A stretch of 64,000 bases of DNA from Micromonospora phaseoli. Lineage in GTDB: Bacteria > Actinomycetota > Actinomycetes > Mycobacteriales > Micromonosporaceae. A program made the position numbers and the translations under genes. Shown in pieces: positions 51,926 to 60,416 of the stretch. How positions within the stretch are numbered: the first letter of the stretch is position 1; every line of letters starts with the position of its first letter. The notes under the pieces were generated by a model. The model was given only the letters and a program-made list of their open reading frames with translations, was not told where the DNA came from and ran no database searches. The stretch lies in contig NZ_FNYV01000001.1 of the NCBI RefSeq assembly GCF_900109115.1, positions 695,003-759,002 of the forward strand, given 5' to 3'.

Positions 51926-51953
51926 CGACCCTGACATCGCCCAGGGCAGATAA

Positions 51954-51982
51954 GGGGCCACCCGGACACTCCGGATGGCCCC
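51954..51982 (-). terminator. Hairpin terminator after the DUF3516 helicase
   Basis: GGGGCCA-CCCGG and CCGG-A-TGGCCCC form an 11-bp stem with one internal mismatch and an ACACT loop. It lies 15 bases past the helicase stop; on the minus strand TTAT follows. Confidence 0.5.
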
Positions 51983-51997
51983 TGAAGAACGGACTTA

Positions 51998-54502
51998 CTA
52001 CAACTGGCCGACGTCGGTGATCCGGACGACGGCGGCGCCCGCCTCGTCGGAGGCGGCCAGGTCGATCTCGGCGCTGATGCCCCAGTCGTGGTCGCCCGCC
52101 GGGTCATCGAGGATCTGCCGAACCGTCCAGCGCTCCCGACCCTGCTCGATCATGAGCAGCGCGGGCCCGCGGGCGTCCGGCCCGGTGCCGATCCCGTCGT
52201 ACGACTCGAAGTACGGCTCCAGCGCGTCCGCCCAGGCGTCGGCGTTCCACCCCTCGCCTGCGTCCAGTTCGCCGAGCAGGTCCCAGCGACGCAGCGCGGC
52301 CAACTCGACCCGGCGGAACAGGGCGTTGCGCACCAGCACCCGGAACGCCCGCGCGTTGCGGGTCACCGCGGCCGGGCGGTCCGCCAGTGCGGAGGCGACC
52401 TCCGGCAGGTCGGTGGGGTTGCGCAGCCGCTCCCACTCGTCGATCAGGCTGGAGTCGACCTGCCGGACCAGCTCGCCGAGCCACTCGATCAGGTCGACCA
52501 GCTCCTCGGTCTTGGCCTCGCCGGGCACCGTCTGCCGCAGCGTCTTGTACGCGTCGGCGAGGTAGCGCAGCACCAGGCCCTCGGAGCGGGTCAGCGAGTA
52601 GAACTGCACGAACTCGGTGAAGGTCATCGCCCGCTCGTACATGTCGCGTACGACGGACTTGGGGGAGAGCTGGTGGTCGGCCACCCACGGGTGCCCCTGC
52701 CGGTACATCTCGTACGCGTTGCCCAGCAGCTCGGCCAGGGGTTTGGGCCAGGTCACCTCGTCGAGCAGTTCGAGGCGGGCCTCGTACTCGATGCCGTCGG
52801 CCTTCATCGCGGCGACCGCCTCGCCGCGGGCCTTGAACTGCTGCGCGGAGAGGACCTGCCGTGGGTCGTCGAGGATCGACTCGATCACCGACAGCACGTC
52901 GAGGGCGTACGACGGGGACTCGCTGTCCAGCAGCTCGATGGTGGCCAGCGCCAGCGGCGACAGCGGCTGGTTGAGCGCGAAGTCGAGCTGAAGGTCGACG
53001 GTGAGCCGGACCCGTCGGCCGGTCTCGTCCGGTTCGGGCAGCTCCTCGACCACGCCGCCGGCCCTCAGCGCCCGGTAGATGGCGATGGCCCGGCGGATGT
53101 GCCGACGCTGGGCGGCCCGCTCCTCGTGGTTGTCGGTGAGTAGGTGTCGCATGGCCGCGAACGCGTCGCCGGGGCGGCCGATGACGTTGAGCAGCATCGA
53201 GTGGCTGACCTGGAAGCTGGAGGTCAACGGCTCCGGCTCGGCCTCGACCAGGCGGGTGAAGGTCGGCTCGCCCCAGCCGATCGAGCCCTCCGGCGGCTTC
53301 TTCTTGACCACCTTGCGCCGCTTCTTCGGGTCGTCACCGGCCTTGGCGAGGGCCTTCTCGTTCTCGATGACATGCTCGGGAGCCTGGACCACGACCCGGC
53401 CCAGGGTGTCGAAGCCGGCCCGCCCGGCCCGGCCGGCGATCTGGTGGAACTCGCGGGCCTTGAGCAGCCGGGTCCGCACCCCGTCGTACTTGGACAGGCC
53501 GGTGAACAGCACCGTGCGGATCGGCACGTTGATGCCGACACCGAGAGTGTCCGTACCGCAGATGACCTTGAGCAGCCCGGCCTGCGCGAGGGTCTCCACC
53601 AGCCGGCGGTACTTGGGCAGCATGCCGGCGTGGTGCACGCCGATGCCGTGCCGGACCAGTCGGGACAGCGTCTTGCCGAAGCCGGAGGTGAACCGGAACC
53701 CGCCGATCGCCTGCGCGATCATGTCCTTCTCGGCCCGGGTGCAGACGTTGACGCTCATCAGCGCCTGGGCGCGCTCCAGGGCGGCGGCCTGGGTGAAGTG
53801 CACGACGTACACCGGGGCCTGCTTGGTCTCCAGCAGCTCCTCCAGGGTCTCGTGCAGCGGCGTCATCGCGTACGAGAAGAGCAGCGGGACCGGCCGCTCG
53901 GCCGAGCGGACGACGGCGGTCGGCCGGCCGGTACGCCGGGTCAGGTCGTCGACGAACCGGGTGGTGTCGCCCAGCGTGGCCGACATCAGGACGAACTGCG
54001 CCTGGGGCAGCTCGATCAGCGGCACCTGCCAGGCCCAGCCCCGGTCCGGTTCGGCGTAGAAGTGGAACTCATCCATGACCACCTGGCCGACGTCGGCCCG
54101 GGTGCCCTCGCGTAGCGCCAGGTTGGCGAGGATCTCGGCGGTGCAGCAGATGATCGGGGCGTCGGCGTTGACGCTCGCGTCGCCGGTGAGCATGCCGACG
54201 TTCTCGGCGCCGAAGACCTCGCAGAGCGCGAAGAACTTCTCCGACACCAGGGCCTTGATCGGCGCGGTGTAGAAGGTCGTCCGGTCCTCGGCCAGGGCGG
54301 CGAAGTGCGCGGCGATGGCGACCAGGCTCTTGCCCGAACCGGTCGGGGTATTCATGATCACGTTCGCCCCGGAGACGATCTCGATGACCGCCTCCTCCTG
54401 GTGGGGATAGAGGTCGAGGCCGCGCTCGGACGCCCAACTGGCGAACGCGTCGTAGAGGGTGTCGGGGTCGGTGGACTTCGGCAGCGCGGCGGTGAGTGTC
54501 AT
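51998..54502 (-). CDS. Ski2-like DEAD/DEAH helicase (DUF3516 type)
   Basis: 834 residues. Walker A NTPTGSGKSL near 51-60, APIKALVSEKF, Walker B DEFH in VVMDEFHFYAEP, SATLGDTTRF (motif III), GVHHAGMLPKYRRLVETLAQAGLLKVICGTDTLGVGINVP (motif V area) and QIAGRAGRAGFDTLG (motif VI). The long C-terminal region after about 430 matches the DUF3516 helicases common in actinobacteria, related to Ski2/Mtr4; RNA-linked function is likely but not established. ATG 54502 starts the conserved N-terminus (MTLTAALPKSTDPDTLYDAF). Confidence 0.93.
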   Translation of the reverse strand: MTLTAALPKSTDPDTLYDAFASWASERGLDLYPHQEEAVIEIVSGANVIMNTPTGSGKSLVAIAAHFAALAEDRTTFYTAPIKALVSEKFFALCEVFGAENVGMLTGDASVNADAPIICCTAEILANLALREGTRADVGQVVMDEFHFYAEPDRGWAWQVPLIELPQAQFVLMSATLGDTTRFVDDLTRRTGRPTAVVRSAERPVPLLFSYAMTPLHETLEELLETKQAPVYVVHFTQAAALERAQALMSVNVCTRAEKDMIAQAIGGFRFTSGFGKTLSRLVRHGIGVHHAGMLPKYRRLVETLAQAGLLKVICGTDTLGVGINVPIRTVLFTGLSKYDGVRTRLLKAREFHQIAGRAGRAGFDTLGRVVVQAPEHVIENEKALAKAGDDPKKRRKVVKKKPPEGSIGWGEPTFTRLVEAEPEPLTSSFQVSHSMLLNVIGRPGDAFAAMRHLLTDNHEERAAQRRHIRRAIAIYRALRAGGVVEELPEPDETGRRVRLTVDLQLDFALNQPLSPLALATIELLDSESPSYALDVLSVIESILDDPRQVLSAQQFKARGEAVAAMKADGIEYEARLELLDEVTWPKPLAELLGNAYEMYRQGHPWVADHQLSPKSVVRDMYERAMTFTEFVQFYSLTRSEGLVLRYLADAYKTLRQTVPGEAKTEELVDLIEWLGELVRQVDSSLIDEWERLRNPTDLPEVASALADRPAAVTRNARAFRVLVRNALFRRVELAALRRWDLLGELDAGEGWNADAWADALEPYFESYDGIGTGPDARGPALLMIEQGRERWTVRQILDDPAGDHDWGISAEIDLAASDEAGAAVVRITDVGQL

Positions 54503-54571
54503 GGCCGGTCCATGGTGCCCCGACCGTGGACGCCGACGCCAACCGGGATCCGTCGGGCTGTTCGCCGCTGG

Positions 54572-54630
54572 TTGTTAGGAGGGGGCCCCTTTGGTACGCC
54601 AGGCGTTAACAAGGGGCCCTTCCTTACCTG
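54572..54630. repeat. Palindromic GGGGCCC intergenic repeat, copy 1
   Basis: Two GGGGCCC palindromes flank a GCCAGGCG core. The right half (54607-54629, TAACAAGGGGCCCTTCCTTA followed by CCT) is identical over 23 bases to copy 2 at 58505-58527. Here the repeat reaches into the end of trmB and supplies its TAA stop (54624-54626). Confidence 0.7.
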
Positions 54631-55331
54631 CGGCGGTAGATCAGGTCGGCGATCGGCCGGCCGTCGATTAGCGCCCGCCGCTCGAACCGGGTCACCGGCC
54701 GGTGGGCCGGCCGGGGTGCGTAGCCGTCGTGCGGGTTGACCAGGCCCGGGTCGGCGTCCAGGGTGGCCCGCATCGACTCGGCGTACGCCGCCCAGTCGGT
54801 GGCGCAGTGCAGCGTGCCACCCACGGCCAGCCGGGAGCGCAGTCGCGCGACGTGGGCCGGCTGGATCAACCGCCGCTTGTGGTGCCGGGACTTCGGCCAC
54901 GGATCCGGAAAGAAGATGTGCACCGCGTCCAGTGAATCGGGCGGCAGCAGATCGAGCAGATCCAACGCGTCGCCCTCGACGATCCGGACATTGCCCAGCT
55001 CACGCTGGTGGACCAGGTCCAGCAGGTTGGCGATTCCGGGCGTGTGCACCTCGACCGCCAGATAATCTCGATCCGGGTCGGCGGCGGCCATCTCGACCGT
55101 CGTGTCGCCCATGCCGGAACCGATTTCGAGGACCAGCGGAGCTCGACGGCCGAACAGGTCGACGGGATCGATCGGGGCGGCGTCGGCGACGTGCAGGCCG
55201 TAGACCGGCCAGAGCTGTTCCAACGCCGCCACCTGCCGGCCGCTCATCCGGCCACGACGCGGGTGGAAGGTGCGGATCGTCCGCGCCGCATACGGTGCGG
55301 CGACGCTGGGGATCGGGTCGGTGGAGGTCAC
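54624..55331 (-). CDS. trmB: tRNA (guanine-N7-)-methyltransferase
   Basis: Methylates G46 of tRNA to m7G. 235 residues. SAM-binding LVLEIGSGMGDTTVEMA, then YLAVEVHTPGIANLL. The family signature IFFPDPWPKSRHHKRRLIQPAHVARL is intact, and RFERRALIDGRPIADLIYRR closes the protein. The start is GTG 55331. The stop codon TAA (54624-54626) lies inside a dispersed repeat; translation reads into it without changing the conserved C-terminus. Confidence 0.95.
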   Translation of the reverse strand: MTSTDPIPSVAAPYAARTIRTFHPRRGRMSGRQVAALEQLWPVYGLHVADAAPIDPVDLFGRRAPLVLEIGSGMGDTTVEMAAADPDRDYLAVEVHTPGIANLLDLVHQRELGNVRIVEGDALDLLDLLPPDSLDAVHIFFPDPWPKSRHHKRRLIQPAHVARLRSRLAVGGTLHCATDWAAYAESMRATLDADPGLVNPHDGYAPRPAHRPVTRFERRALIDGRPIADLIYRRR

Positions 55332-55467
55332 TGCGAACCGAGCCTACGCGAGCACCGGGCCGGATCGGATGTGAGGTACGTCCGGTGGTGAGACCATCAT
55401 CGGTAAGGCGAGAACCGGGTGTCCGGCGGCACCCGGCGACTGCGCATCAGCGCCGGGAGGGGGCATC

Positions 55468-56172
55468 GTGTCAGTGACCCGTACTCGTCCGGCGCTGCCT
55501 TGCGCCTCGACCCGCGTCCCACCGTTCGCTCTCGCGGCCGTCGCACCGCTGCTCGCGATCGCCCTGGCCACTCCGCTGCTACCGGCGGCACCGGCCGTGG
55601 CGGCACCCCTGTCGCCACCCGTACCGGTCAGGGCGGAATCGGGGTACCCGGCGGCGCCCGCCCTGGCCGCCGTCGCGCCGGTCGTCGCTGGGCAGCCCGG
55701 TGATGCGCAGCCTGGTGCGCCAGCTGCGGCGCCGCAGCCGGGCCCGAGCGTGTTCGTGGAGGTCTCGCCGAGCATGGTGGAACCGGGACACCTGGTCGGG
55801 CTCCGGGCGAGCTGCCACGACAACTCGGTGGGCGCCATCGTCGTCTCGGACGCGTTCGGCCGGGTCGCCGTGCAGTCGCAGCGTGGACTGCTGACCGGGA
55901 CGGCCATGGTGAAGGAGCGGGTGCTGCCCGGGAACTACCGGGTCAAGCTGGAATGCCGGGGCGGCGAGACCGCGTCCACCATGGTCCAGGTGGTACGCCA
56001 GGTGAAGCCCAGCACCCGGCCGCCGAAGCCCAGCCGTGGGCCGGCGACCGGATTCGGCGGCGGCGCAGACGGCGTACTCGCCGGGCTGCTGCTGCCCGGC
56101 GGGCTCGCGCTGACGCTCACCGGCATGGTTGTGTGGGTAGCGGCGGCGCGTCGCCGCGGCAGCCGCCGGTGA
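55468..56172 (+). CDS. Secreted, membrane-anchored Ala/Pro-rich protein
   Basis: 234 residues. Signal peptide at the N-terminus (FALAAVAPLLAIALATPLLP, cleavage near AVAA-PL), an Ala/Pro-rich linker, an Ig-like or beta-sandwich region (about 92-170, VFVEVSPSMVEPGHLVGLRASCHDN ... KLECRGGETASTMVQVV), a Pro/Ser spacer and a C-terminal membrane helix (GVLAGLLLPGGLALTLTGMVVWV) followed by a positive tail (AAARRRGSRR). This is a cell-surface layout. No LPxTG motif is visible. GTG 55468 has GGGAGGGGG. A sortase gene follows eight bases later. Confidence 0.78.
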   Translation: MSVTRTRPALPCASTRVPPFALAAVAPLLAIALATPLLPAAPAVAAPLSPPVPVRAESGYPAAPALAAVAPVVAGQPGDAQPGAPAAAPQPGPSVFVEVSPSMVEPGHLVGLRASCHDNSVGAIVVSDAFGRVAVQSQRGLLTGTAMVKERVLPGNYRVKLECRGGETASTMVQVVRQVKPSTRPPKPSRGPATGFGGGADGVLAGLLLPGGLALTLTGMVVWVAAARRRGSRR

Positions 56173-56179
56173 CCTCGCC

Positions 56180-57178
56180 ATGACCGCCGCACGCGCACCC
56201 AGACCCACCGGCTCCGGTCGGGGACCCCGACCCGCCGGCTCCACGTACCAGTCCCGAGCCGCCGGTTCCGCGCGGGCCGCCCGTCCTCCCGGCGTTCCGC
56301 CTCGTCCCGGACCTCGCCCCGACCTCTTCGTGCCGCCGCCGGCGTCCCACCCCGGGCCCTTCGTGCCGCCTCCGGCCTCCCGCCCCGGGTCCTTCGTGCC
56401 GCCGGCGGGCGACGCCGGGCCCTTCGTGCCGCCGGCGGGCGACGCCAGGCTTCGTCCGGCCAAGCTCGCGCCGCACCCGGAGATCTTCACGCCGCCCACC
56501 GTCGGTGGGGTACCGCGATCCACCGGCGCGCCCGGTGCCACCGGCCGCGCGCCACGATCCGGCCGTAGTCCCTGGTCACTTCCGCTCGCCGTGCTGCTGG
56601 TGCTGGCCGGTGTCTTCGCCACCGGAGCCGGGCTGGGTCGTACCGTCGGAGGGCCGCTGGAATGGGCGGCCGTCGGTGGCGCGCAGTCGTCGGCCGGTGC
56701 GCCCGTCACCCCCACGGTCGCCCGGCCGGTGAGCCTGTCCGTCCCGTCGATCGAGGTCTCGGCTCCGGTCAAGCCGGTCGGCGACGCACCGGACGGCTCG
56801 ATCGCCGTGCCGCCGTTGAGCCGTCACGAGGAGACCGGCTGGTATGACCGCGGGCCTGTCCCGGGGGAGCCCGGTCCGGCGGTCATCGTCGGGCATGTCG
56901 ACACCAAGAGCGGCCCGTCGGTTTTCTACGACCTGGGCAAGCTGGGTGTCGGCGACACGGTCGAGGTGGCTCGGGAGGATGGCTCGGTGGCCGTCTTCAC
57001 CGTGGACTCGGTGGAGCACTTCCCGAAGGACCAGTTGCCGGCGGACCGGGTGTACGGCCACGACGGCCCGGCCAGCCTGCGGCTCATCACCTGCGGCGGC
57101 CAGTGGCTCGGTGGCGGGACCGGCTACGCGGACAACGTGATCGCCTTCGCCACCCTCACCTCCACCCGCGCTGCCTGA
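56180..57178 (+). CDS. Class F-like sortase
   Basis: 332 residues. A disordered Pro-rich N-terminus (1-130) contains tandem FVPP-containing repeats (about 51-92), then a membrane helix (SLPLAVLLVLAGVFATGAGLG), then the sortase domain (about 180-330): SLSVPSIEVSAPVKPVG, H239 in VIVGHVDTKSGPSVFYDLGKL and C305 in LRLITCGGQW. The pattern fits actinobacterial class E/F sortases, thiol transpeptidases at the outer face of the membrane. The orientation (N-in signal anchor) fits. The substrate may be the preceding protein or unlinked surface proteins. The catalytic Arg is not obvious in the last 20 residues. Confidence 0.84.
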   Translation: MTAARAPRPTGSGRGPRPAGSTYQSRAAGSARAARPPGVPPRPGPRPDLFVPPPASHPGPFVPPPASRPGSFVPPAGDAGPFVPPAGDARLRPAKLAPHPEIFTPPTVGGVPRSTGAPGATGRAPRSGRSPWSLPLAVLLVLAGVFATGAGLGRTVGGPLEWAAVGGAQSSAGAPVTPTVARPVSLSVPSIEVSAPVKPVGDAPDGSIAVPPLSRHEETGWYDRGPVPGEPGPAVIVGHVDTKSGPSVFYDLGKLGVGDTVEVAREDGSVAVFTVDSVEHFPKDQLPADRVYGHDGPASLRLITCGGQWLGGGTGYADNVIAFATLTSTRAA

Positions 57179-57209
57179 CCCGCCCGGGTCGGGTGCGCGG
57201 CAGGCTGGC

Positions 57210-57521
57210 TCAAGGGACCTGCTGGACCACCTCGAACTCGAGGAGGCTGGCGCCGGAGGCGACCGGGGGGCGCTGCTCGGCACCGGGTGGCGCGGCGTGG
57301 GCGGCACGGGCCGGGCCGGCGGCCCAGTCCTGGTACGCCTGCTCGGTCTCCCACCGGGTGTAGACGAAGTAGCGGCTCTCGCCGGCCACCGGGCGCAGCA
57401 GCTCGAATCCGAGGAATCCGGGGGAGTTCTCCACGGCGCGGGCGCGGGCGGCGAACCGCTTCTCCAACTCCTCACCGGCACCGGGCGGGACGTCGATCGC
57501 GTTGATCTTCACGACTGCCAT
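57210..57521 (-). CDS. Antibiotic biosynthesis monooxygenase (ABM) domain protein
   Basis: 103 residues of the ABM ferredoxin-like fold: MAVVKINAIDVPPGAGEELEKRFAARARAVENSPGFLGFELLRPVAGESRYFVYTRWETEQAYQDW. Resembles MhuD/IsdG-type heme-degrading proteins and other ABM enzymes; the catalytic residues are not discernible. ATG 57521 has TAGGGT six bases ahead. Substrate unknown. Confidence 0.8.
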   Translation of the reverse strand: MAVVKINAIDVPPGAGEELEKRFAARARAVENSPGFLGFELLRPVAGESRYFVYTRWETEQAYQDWAAGPARAAHAAPPGAEQRPPVASGASLLEFEVVQQVP

Positions 57522-57527
57522 GACCCC

Positions 57528-57533
57528 ACCCTA
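57528..57533 (-). promoter_or_regulatory. Putative -10 box of the ABM gene (leaderless)
   Basis: On the minus strand TAGGGT is followed by six bases and ATG 57521, with no ribosome site between. Confidence 0.4.
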
Positions 57534-57616
57534 GACCGCGAGCAGATCTTGGTACGGCAACGCCCCTCCGGGGGGTGGTTTCGTACCAGGATTCACGGGG
57601 TGGGGTCGGGTCCAGG

Positions 57617-58414
57617 TCAGAAGGATTCGACTGATGGGACCAGATCGGTGTCGACCACGACCGGGGCGTGATCGGACGGGCCCTTGCCCTTGCGGGCGTC
57701 TCGGTCCACGTATGCCGAGCGGACGGCGCGGGCCACCGCCGCCGAGGCGTACACCAGATCGATCCGCATGCCCTTGTTCTGGTGGAACATCCCGGCCCGG
57801 TAGTCCCAGTAGGTGTAGGGATGCGGGCCCTTCATCGGGGTGGGCACCACGTCGCTGAGGCCGAGGTCGCGCAGCGCCGCCAGCGCCGCCCGCTCGGCCG
57901 GCGTGACGTGGGTGGAGTCGACGAACAACGCCGGATCCCAGAGGTCGTCGTCGGTCGGGGCGACGTTGAAGTCGCCGCAGACCGCGAGCGCCGGACCGGC
58001 GCTCAGTTCGGCATCCAGCGCGTCCCGCAGGGCCGCCAGCCAGGCCAGCTTGTACGCGTAGTGCGGGTCCTCGGGAGTCCGGCCGTTCGGCACGTACACC
58101 GACCAGACCCGCAGCCCGTCGCAGGTCGCCGCGATCGCCCGGGCCTCCGGCTCGGGGAACCCGGGTTCGCCGGGGAACCCGACCGCGACGTCGGCCAGCC
58201 CGACCCGCGACAGGATGGCCACCCCGTTCCACCGGCCGTCACTGTGGCTGGCCACGGTGTAACCCAGCTCGCCCACCTCGGCGACCGGGAAAGCGCCGTC
58301 GGGGCACTTGGTCTCCTGCAGACAGACCACGTCCGGCCCGGTCCCGGCCAGCCAGTCGAGCAGCCGGGGCAGGCGGGCCTTCACCGAGTTGACGTTCCAG
58401 GTCGCCAGGCGCAT
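57617..58414 (-). CDS. xthA: Exodeoxyribonuclease III
   Basis: 265 residues, EEP-fold nuclease with 3'-5' exonuclease and AP-endonuclease activity in base-excision repair. MRLATWNVNSVKARLPRLLDWL opens the fold with the Asn metal ligand. VCLQETKCPD holds the catalytic Glu. VYVPNGRTPEDPHYAYKLAWL, VCGDFNVAPTDDDLWDP and RIDLVYASAAVARAV lead to the final SDHAPVVVD (Asp-His). Length and motifs are standard. ATG 58414 begins the conserved sequence. Confidence 0.94.
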   Translation of the reverse strand: MRLATWNVNSVKARLPRLLDWLAGTGPDVVCLQETKCPDGAFPVAEVGELGYTVASHSDGRWNGVAILSRVGLADVAVGFPGEPGFPEPEARAIAATCDGLRVWSVYVPNGRTPEDPHYAYKLAWLAALRDALDAELSAGPALAVCGDFNVAPTDDDLWDPALFVDSTHVTPAERAALAALRDLGLSDVVPTPMKGPHPYTYWDYRAGMFHQNKGMRIDLVYASAAVARAVRSAYVDRDARKGKGPSDHAPVVVDTDLVPSVESF

Positions 58415-58469
58415 GGTCTCAGCCTGCCGCATGACCGGTCGGCTCGCGCGGCCGGCTCGCGGCCGAATG

Positions 58470-58530
58470 GTGATAACAAGGGCCCCCTGCTATGCACCAG
58501 GCGATAACAAGGGGCCCTTCCTTACCTCCG
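58470..58530. repeat. Palindromic GGGGCCC intergenic repeat, copy 2
   Basis: Same family as 54572-54630. The right half 58505-58527 is identical to 54607-54629; the left half (TAACAAGGGCCCCCTGC) is a shorter, diverged version. It lies between the xthA start and the PAC2-gene stop. Confidence 0.7.
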
Positions 58531-58535
58531 GACAG

Positions 58536-59450
58536 CTAGCTGTCGTTGTTGGGGCGGGTCTGCTCGGCCAGGAACCGCTCCAGCTCGGCGCCGAGCTCCT
58601 CGGCCGTGGGCAGCGGGCCGTTCTCCGCGGCGAGCAGGCTCTTCCCGCCCTGGCCGCGGGCGTACGCGTCGTACTGCTCTTCGAGGGCGTGGACCAGGGC
58701 GGTGGCCTCGTCGCTCTGGGCGACCTGGCGGTCGATCTCCACCCGGACCACCTCGGCGGCCGATCGAAGCCCGTCGCGGGGCAGCAGCAGGCCGGTGCTG
58801 CGGGACACCGACGCCAGCAGCACCTCGGCGGCGGCCGGGTACTCGGCCTGCGCCACGTAGTGCGGCACGTGCGCGGCGAAGCCGAGCGCGTCCCGGCCGG
58901 CCTCACCGAGGCGGAACTCCAGCAGGTGTCCCACGCTGCCGGGGACCTGGACCCGTTGCAGCCACGGCTCGTATCCGGCGATCAGGTCCCGCCGGGTGGC
59001 GTGCGCGGTCACGCCGGTCGGTCGGGTGTGCGGCACCGCCATCGGGATCGCGTTGAGCCCGACGGTGAGCCGTACGTCCAGCCGGGCCGACAGCTCGGCG
59101 ACGGCGGCCGTGAACCGTTCCCACTGCAGGTCGGGCTCGGGCCCGGTGAGCAGCAGGAAGGGGGTCTCGTCGTCGTCGTGGAGCAGGCGCAGCTCCAGCT
59201 CCGGCGCCTCGTAGCTCTCCCAGTGGTCCTCGACGAAGGTCATCACCGGGCGTCGGGAGCGGTAGTCGAAGATCTGGTCCAGGTCGAATCGGGCGATCGG
59301 ACGGGACTCCAGCGATGTGAGCAGCTGTTCGCGGGCCAGCCGGCCGGCGTTGCCGGCGTCGACAAAACCGGTGAGCGCCTGAATCAGGACCGGTTGACCG
59401 AGGTCGGGCAGATCGTCGGTGAGTTCGTAGAGCTCGTGTGGGTCGAGCAC
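58536..59450 (-). CDS. PAC2 family protein
   Basis: 304 residues. The PAC2 domain (about 15-245) has PVLIQALTGFVDAGNAGRLAREQLL, FDLDQIFDYRSRRP and LLTGPEPDLQWERFTAAV. AIPMAVPHTRPTGVTAHAT, GSVGHLLEFRLGEAGRDALGFAAHVPHYVAQAEYP and AAEVLLASVSRSTGLLLP follow. In eukaryotes PAC2 acts as a proteasome assembly chaperone; in actinobacteria the role is open. GTG 59450 follows GGGAGG. The frame is open far upstream but that part is antisense over the EcsC-like gene. Confidence 0.85.
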   Translation of the reverse strand: MLDPHELYELTDDLPDLGQPVLIQALTGFVDAGNAGRLAREQLLTSLESRPIARFDLDQIFDYRSRRPVMTFVEDHWESYEAPELELRLLHDDDETPFLLLTGPEPDLQWERFTAAVAELSARLDVRLTVGLNAIPMAVPHTRPTGVTAHATRRDLIAGYEPWLQRVQVPGSVGHLLEFRLGEAGRDALGFAAHVPHYVAQAEYPAAAEVLLASVSRSTGLLLPRDGLRSAAEVVRVEIDRQVAQSDEATALVHALEEQYDAYARGQGGKSLLAAENGPLPTAEELGAELERFLAEQTRPNNDS

Positions 59451-59642
59451 CGGTGCGGCCTCCCTGCATGTGCGTAACGGGTCGCCGGGTTGACGACGTC
59501 CCGATCGCCAGAACGTACCTGCCATCCTCGTGCATTCCTGCCGCGCCGGGCCGCCCGGCCCGGCATCGACGGGTGACCGTCGGCCGGTACGGCGTTGCCG
59601 CGGCGGGGTACACATGGATGGGCACCACCGAAAGGAGAGGCG

Positions 59643-60416
59643 ATGAGCGATCCGGTCCCCACCGACGGCCAACCCGTCACCCCGGCCTCCGCGCGGTCCA
59701 CGGCAGGCGGCGGGGCAACCGAGGCGCCGCCGGCCACCCTCTGGGACCGGATGCGCCAGGATCCCCAGTACGCTCCCGAGCACCTCGCGCTCGAGGCGGT
59801 GCGCCGGCTCGGTCCGGAGGCGGCCCAGTGGGCCCGGCAGGCCCGTGCCGAGCAGCCGGAGGCCACCGCCGAGACGCTCGCGGAGCAGGCGGTCCGCCGG
59901 TTCGTCAACCGGGCCCGGCTCTCCGGTGCGGTCTCCGGCGCCGCCGGACTTCCCGGCGCGGTGATCGACGTGGGCGTGCTGGCCTGGACCCAGGCTCGGA
60001 TGGTGCTGCACGTCGCCGCCGCCCACGGGGTGGACCCGACCCACCCCGACCGCGCCGCCGACCTGCTGATACTGCAGAAGGTGCACAAGGTCGCCGAGAG
60101 CGCCCGGTTGGCGCTGGGGGTGGCCGCCGGGCGGGAGCGGGCCGGCGCGTTGTTCGGCGGTGGTGGGCAGCCAGCGCCGCTCGGTCGGGTGATGCTGCGG
60201 CTCGGGGTGCGCCTCGCACAGATGGCCGGGGTACGCGCGGCGAAACGGGTCGTCGCCAAGGTGGTGCCCGGTGCGGCGATCGTCTTCGGCACCTGGGCGA
60301 ACTCCTCGGCCACCAAGAACCTGGCCGAGCGCTCCCGGAATCTCTACCGCCAGCACGGCGGCCCCCGGGTCCCGGAGCCGCGCCGCCCGGACGAGGCGGG
60401 CGGTCAGTCGGCGTAG
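59643..60416 (+). CDS. EcsC-like protein
   Basis: 257 residues. After a 30-residue low-complexity N-terminus come WDRMRQDPQYAPEHLALEAVRRLGPEAAQWA, then hydrophobic SGAVSGAAGLPGAVIDVGVLAWTQARMVLHVAAAHGVDP and VPGAAIVFGTWANSSATKNLAERS. The Gly-rich hydrophobic segments followed by a vacuole-like helix pair resemble EcsC-type proteins; the assignment is tentative. ATG 59643 follows AAAGGAGAGG. Its 3' end overlaps the SGNH gene by 13 bases (convergent). Confidence 0.65.
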   Translation: MSDPVPTDGQPVTPASARSTAGGGATEAPPATLWDRMRQDPQYAPEHLALEAVRRLGPEAAQWARQARAEQPEATAETLAEQAVRRFVNRARLSGAVSGAAGLPGAVIDVGVLAWTQARMVLHVAAAHGVDPTHPDRAADLLILQKVHKVAESARLALGVAAGRERAGALFGGGGQPAPLGRVMLRLGVRLAQMAGVRAAKRVVAKVVPGAAIVFGTWANSSATKNLAERSRNLYRQHGGPRVPEPRRPDEAGGQSA

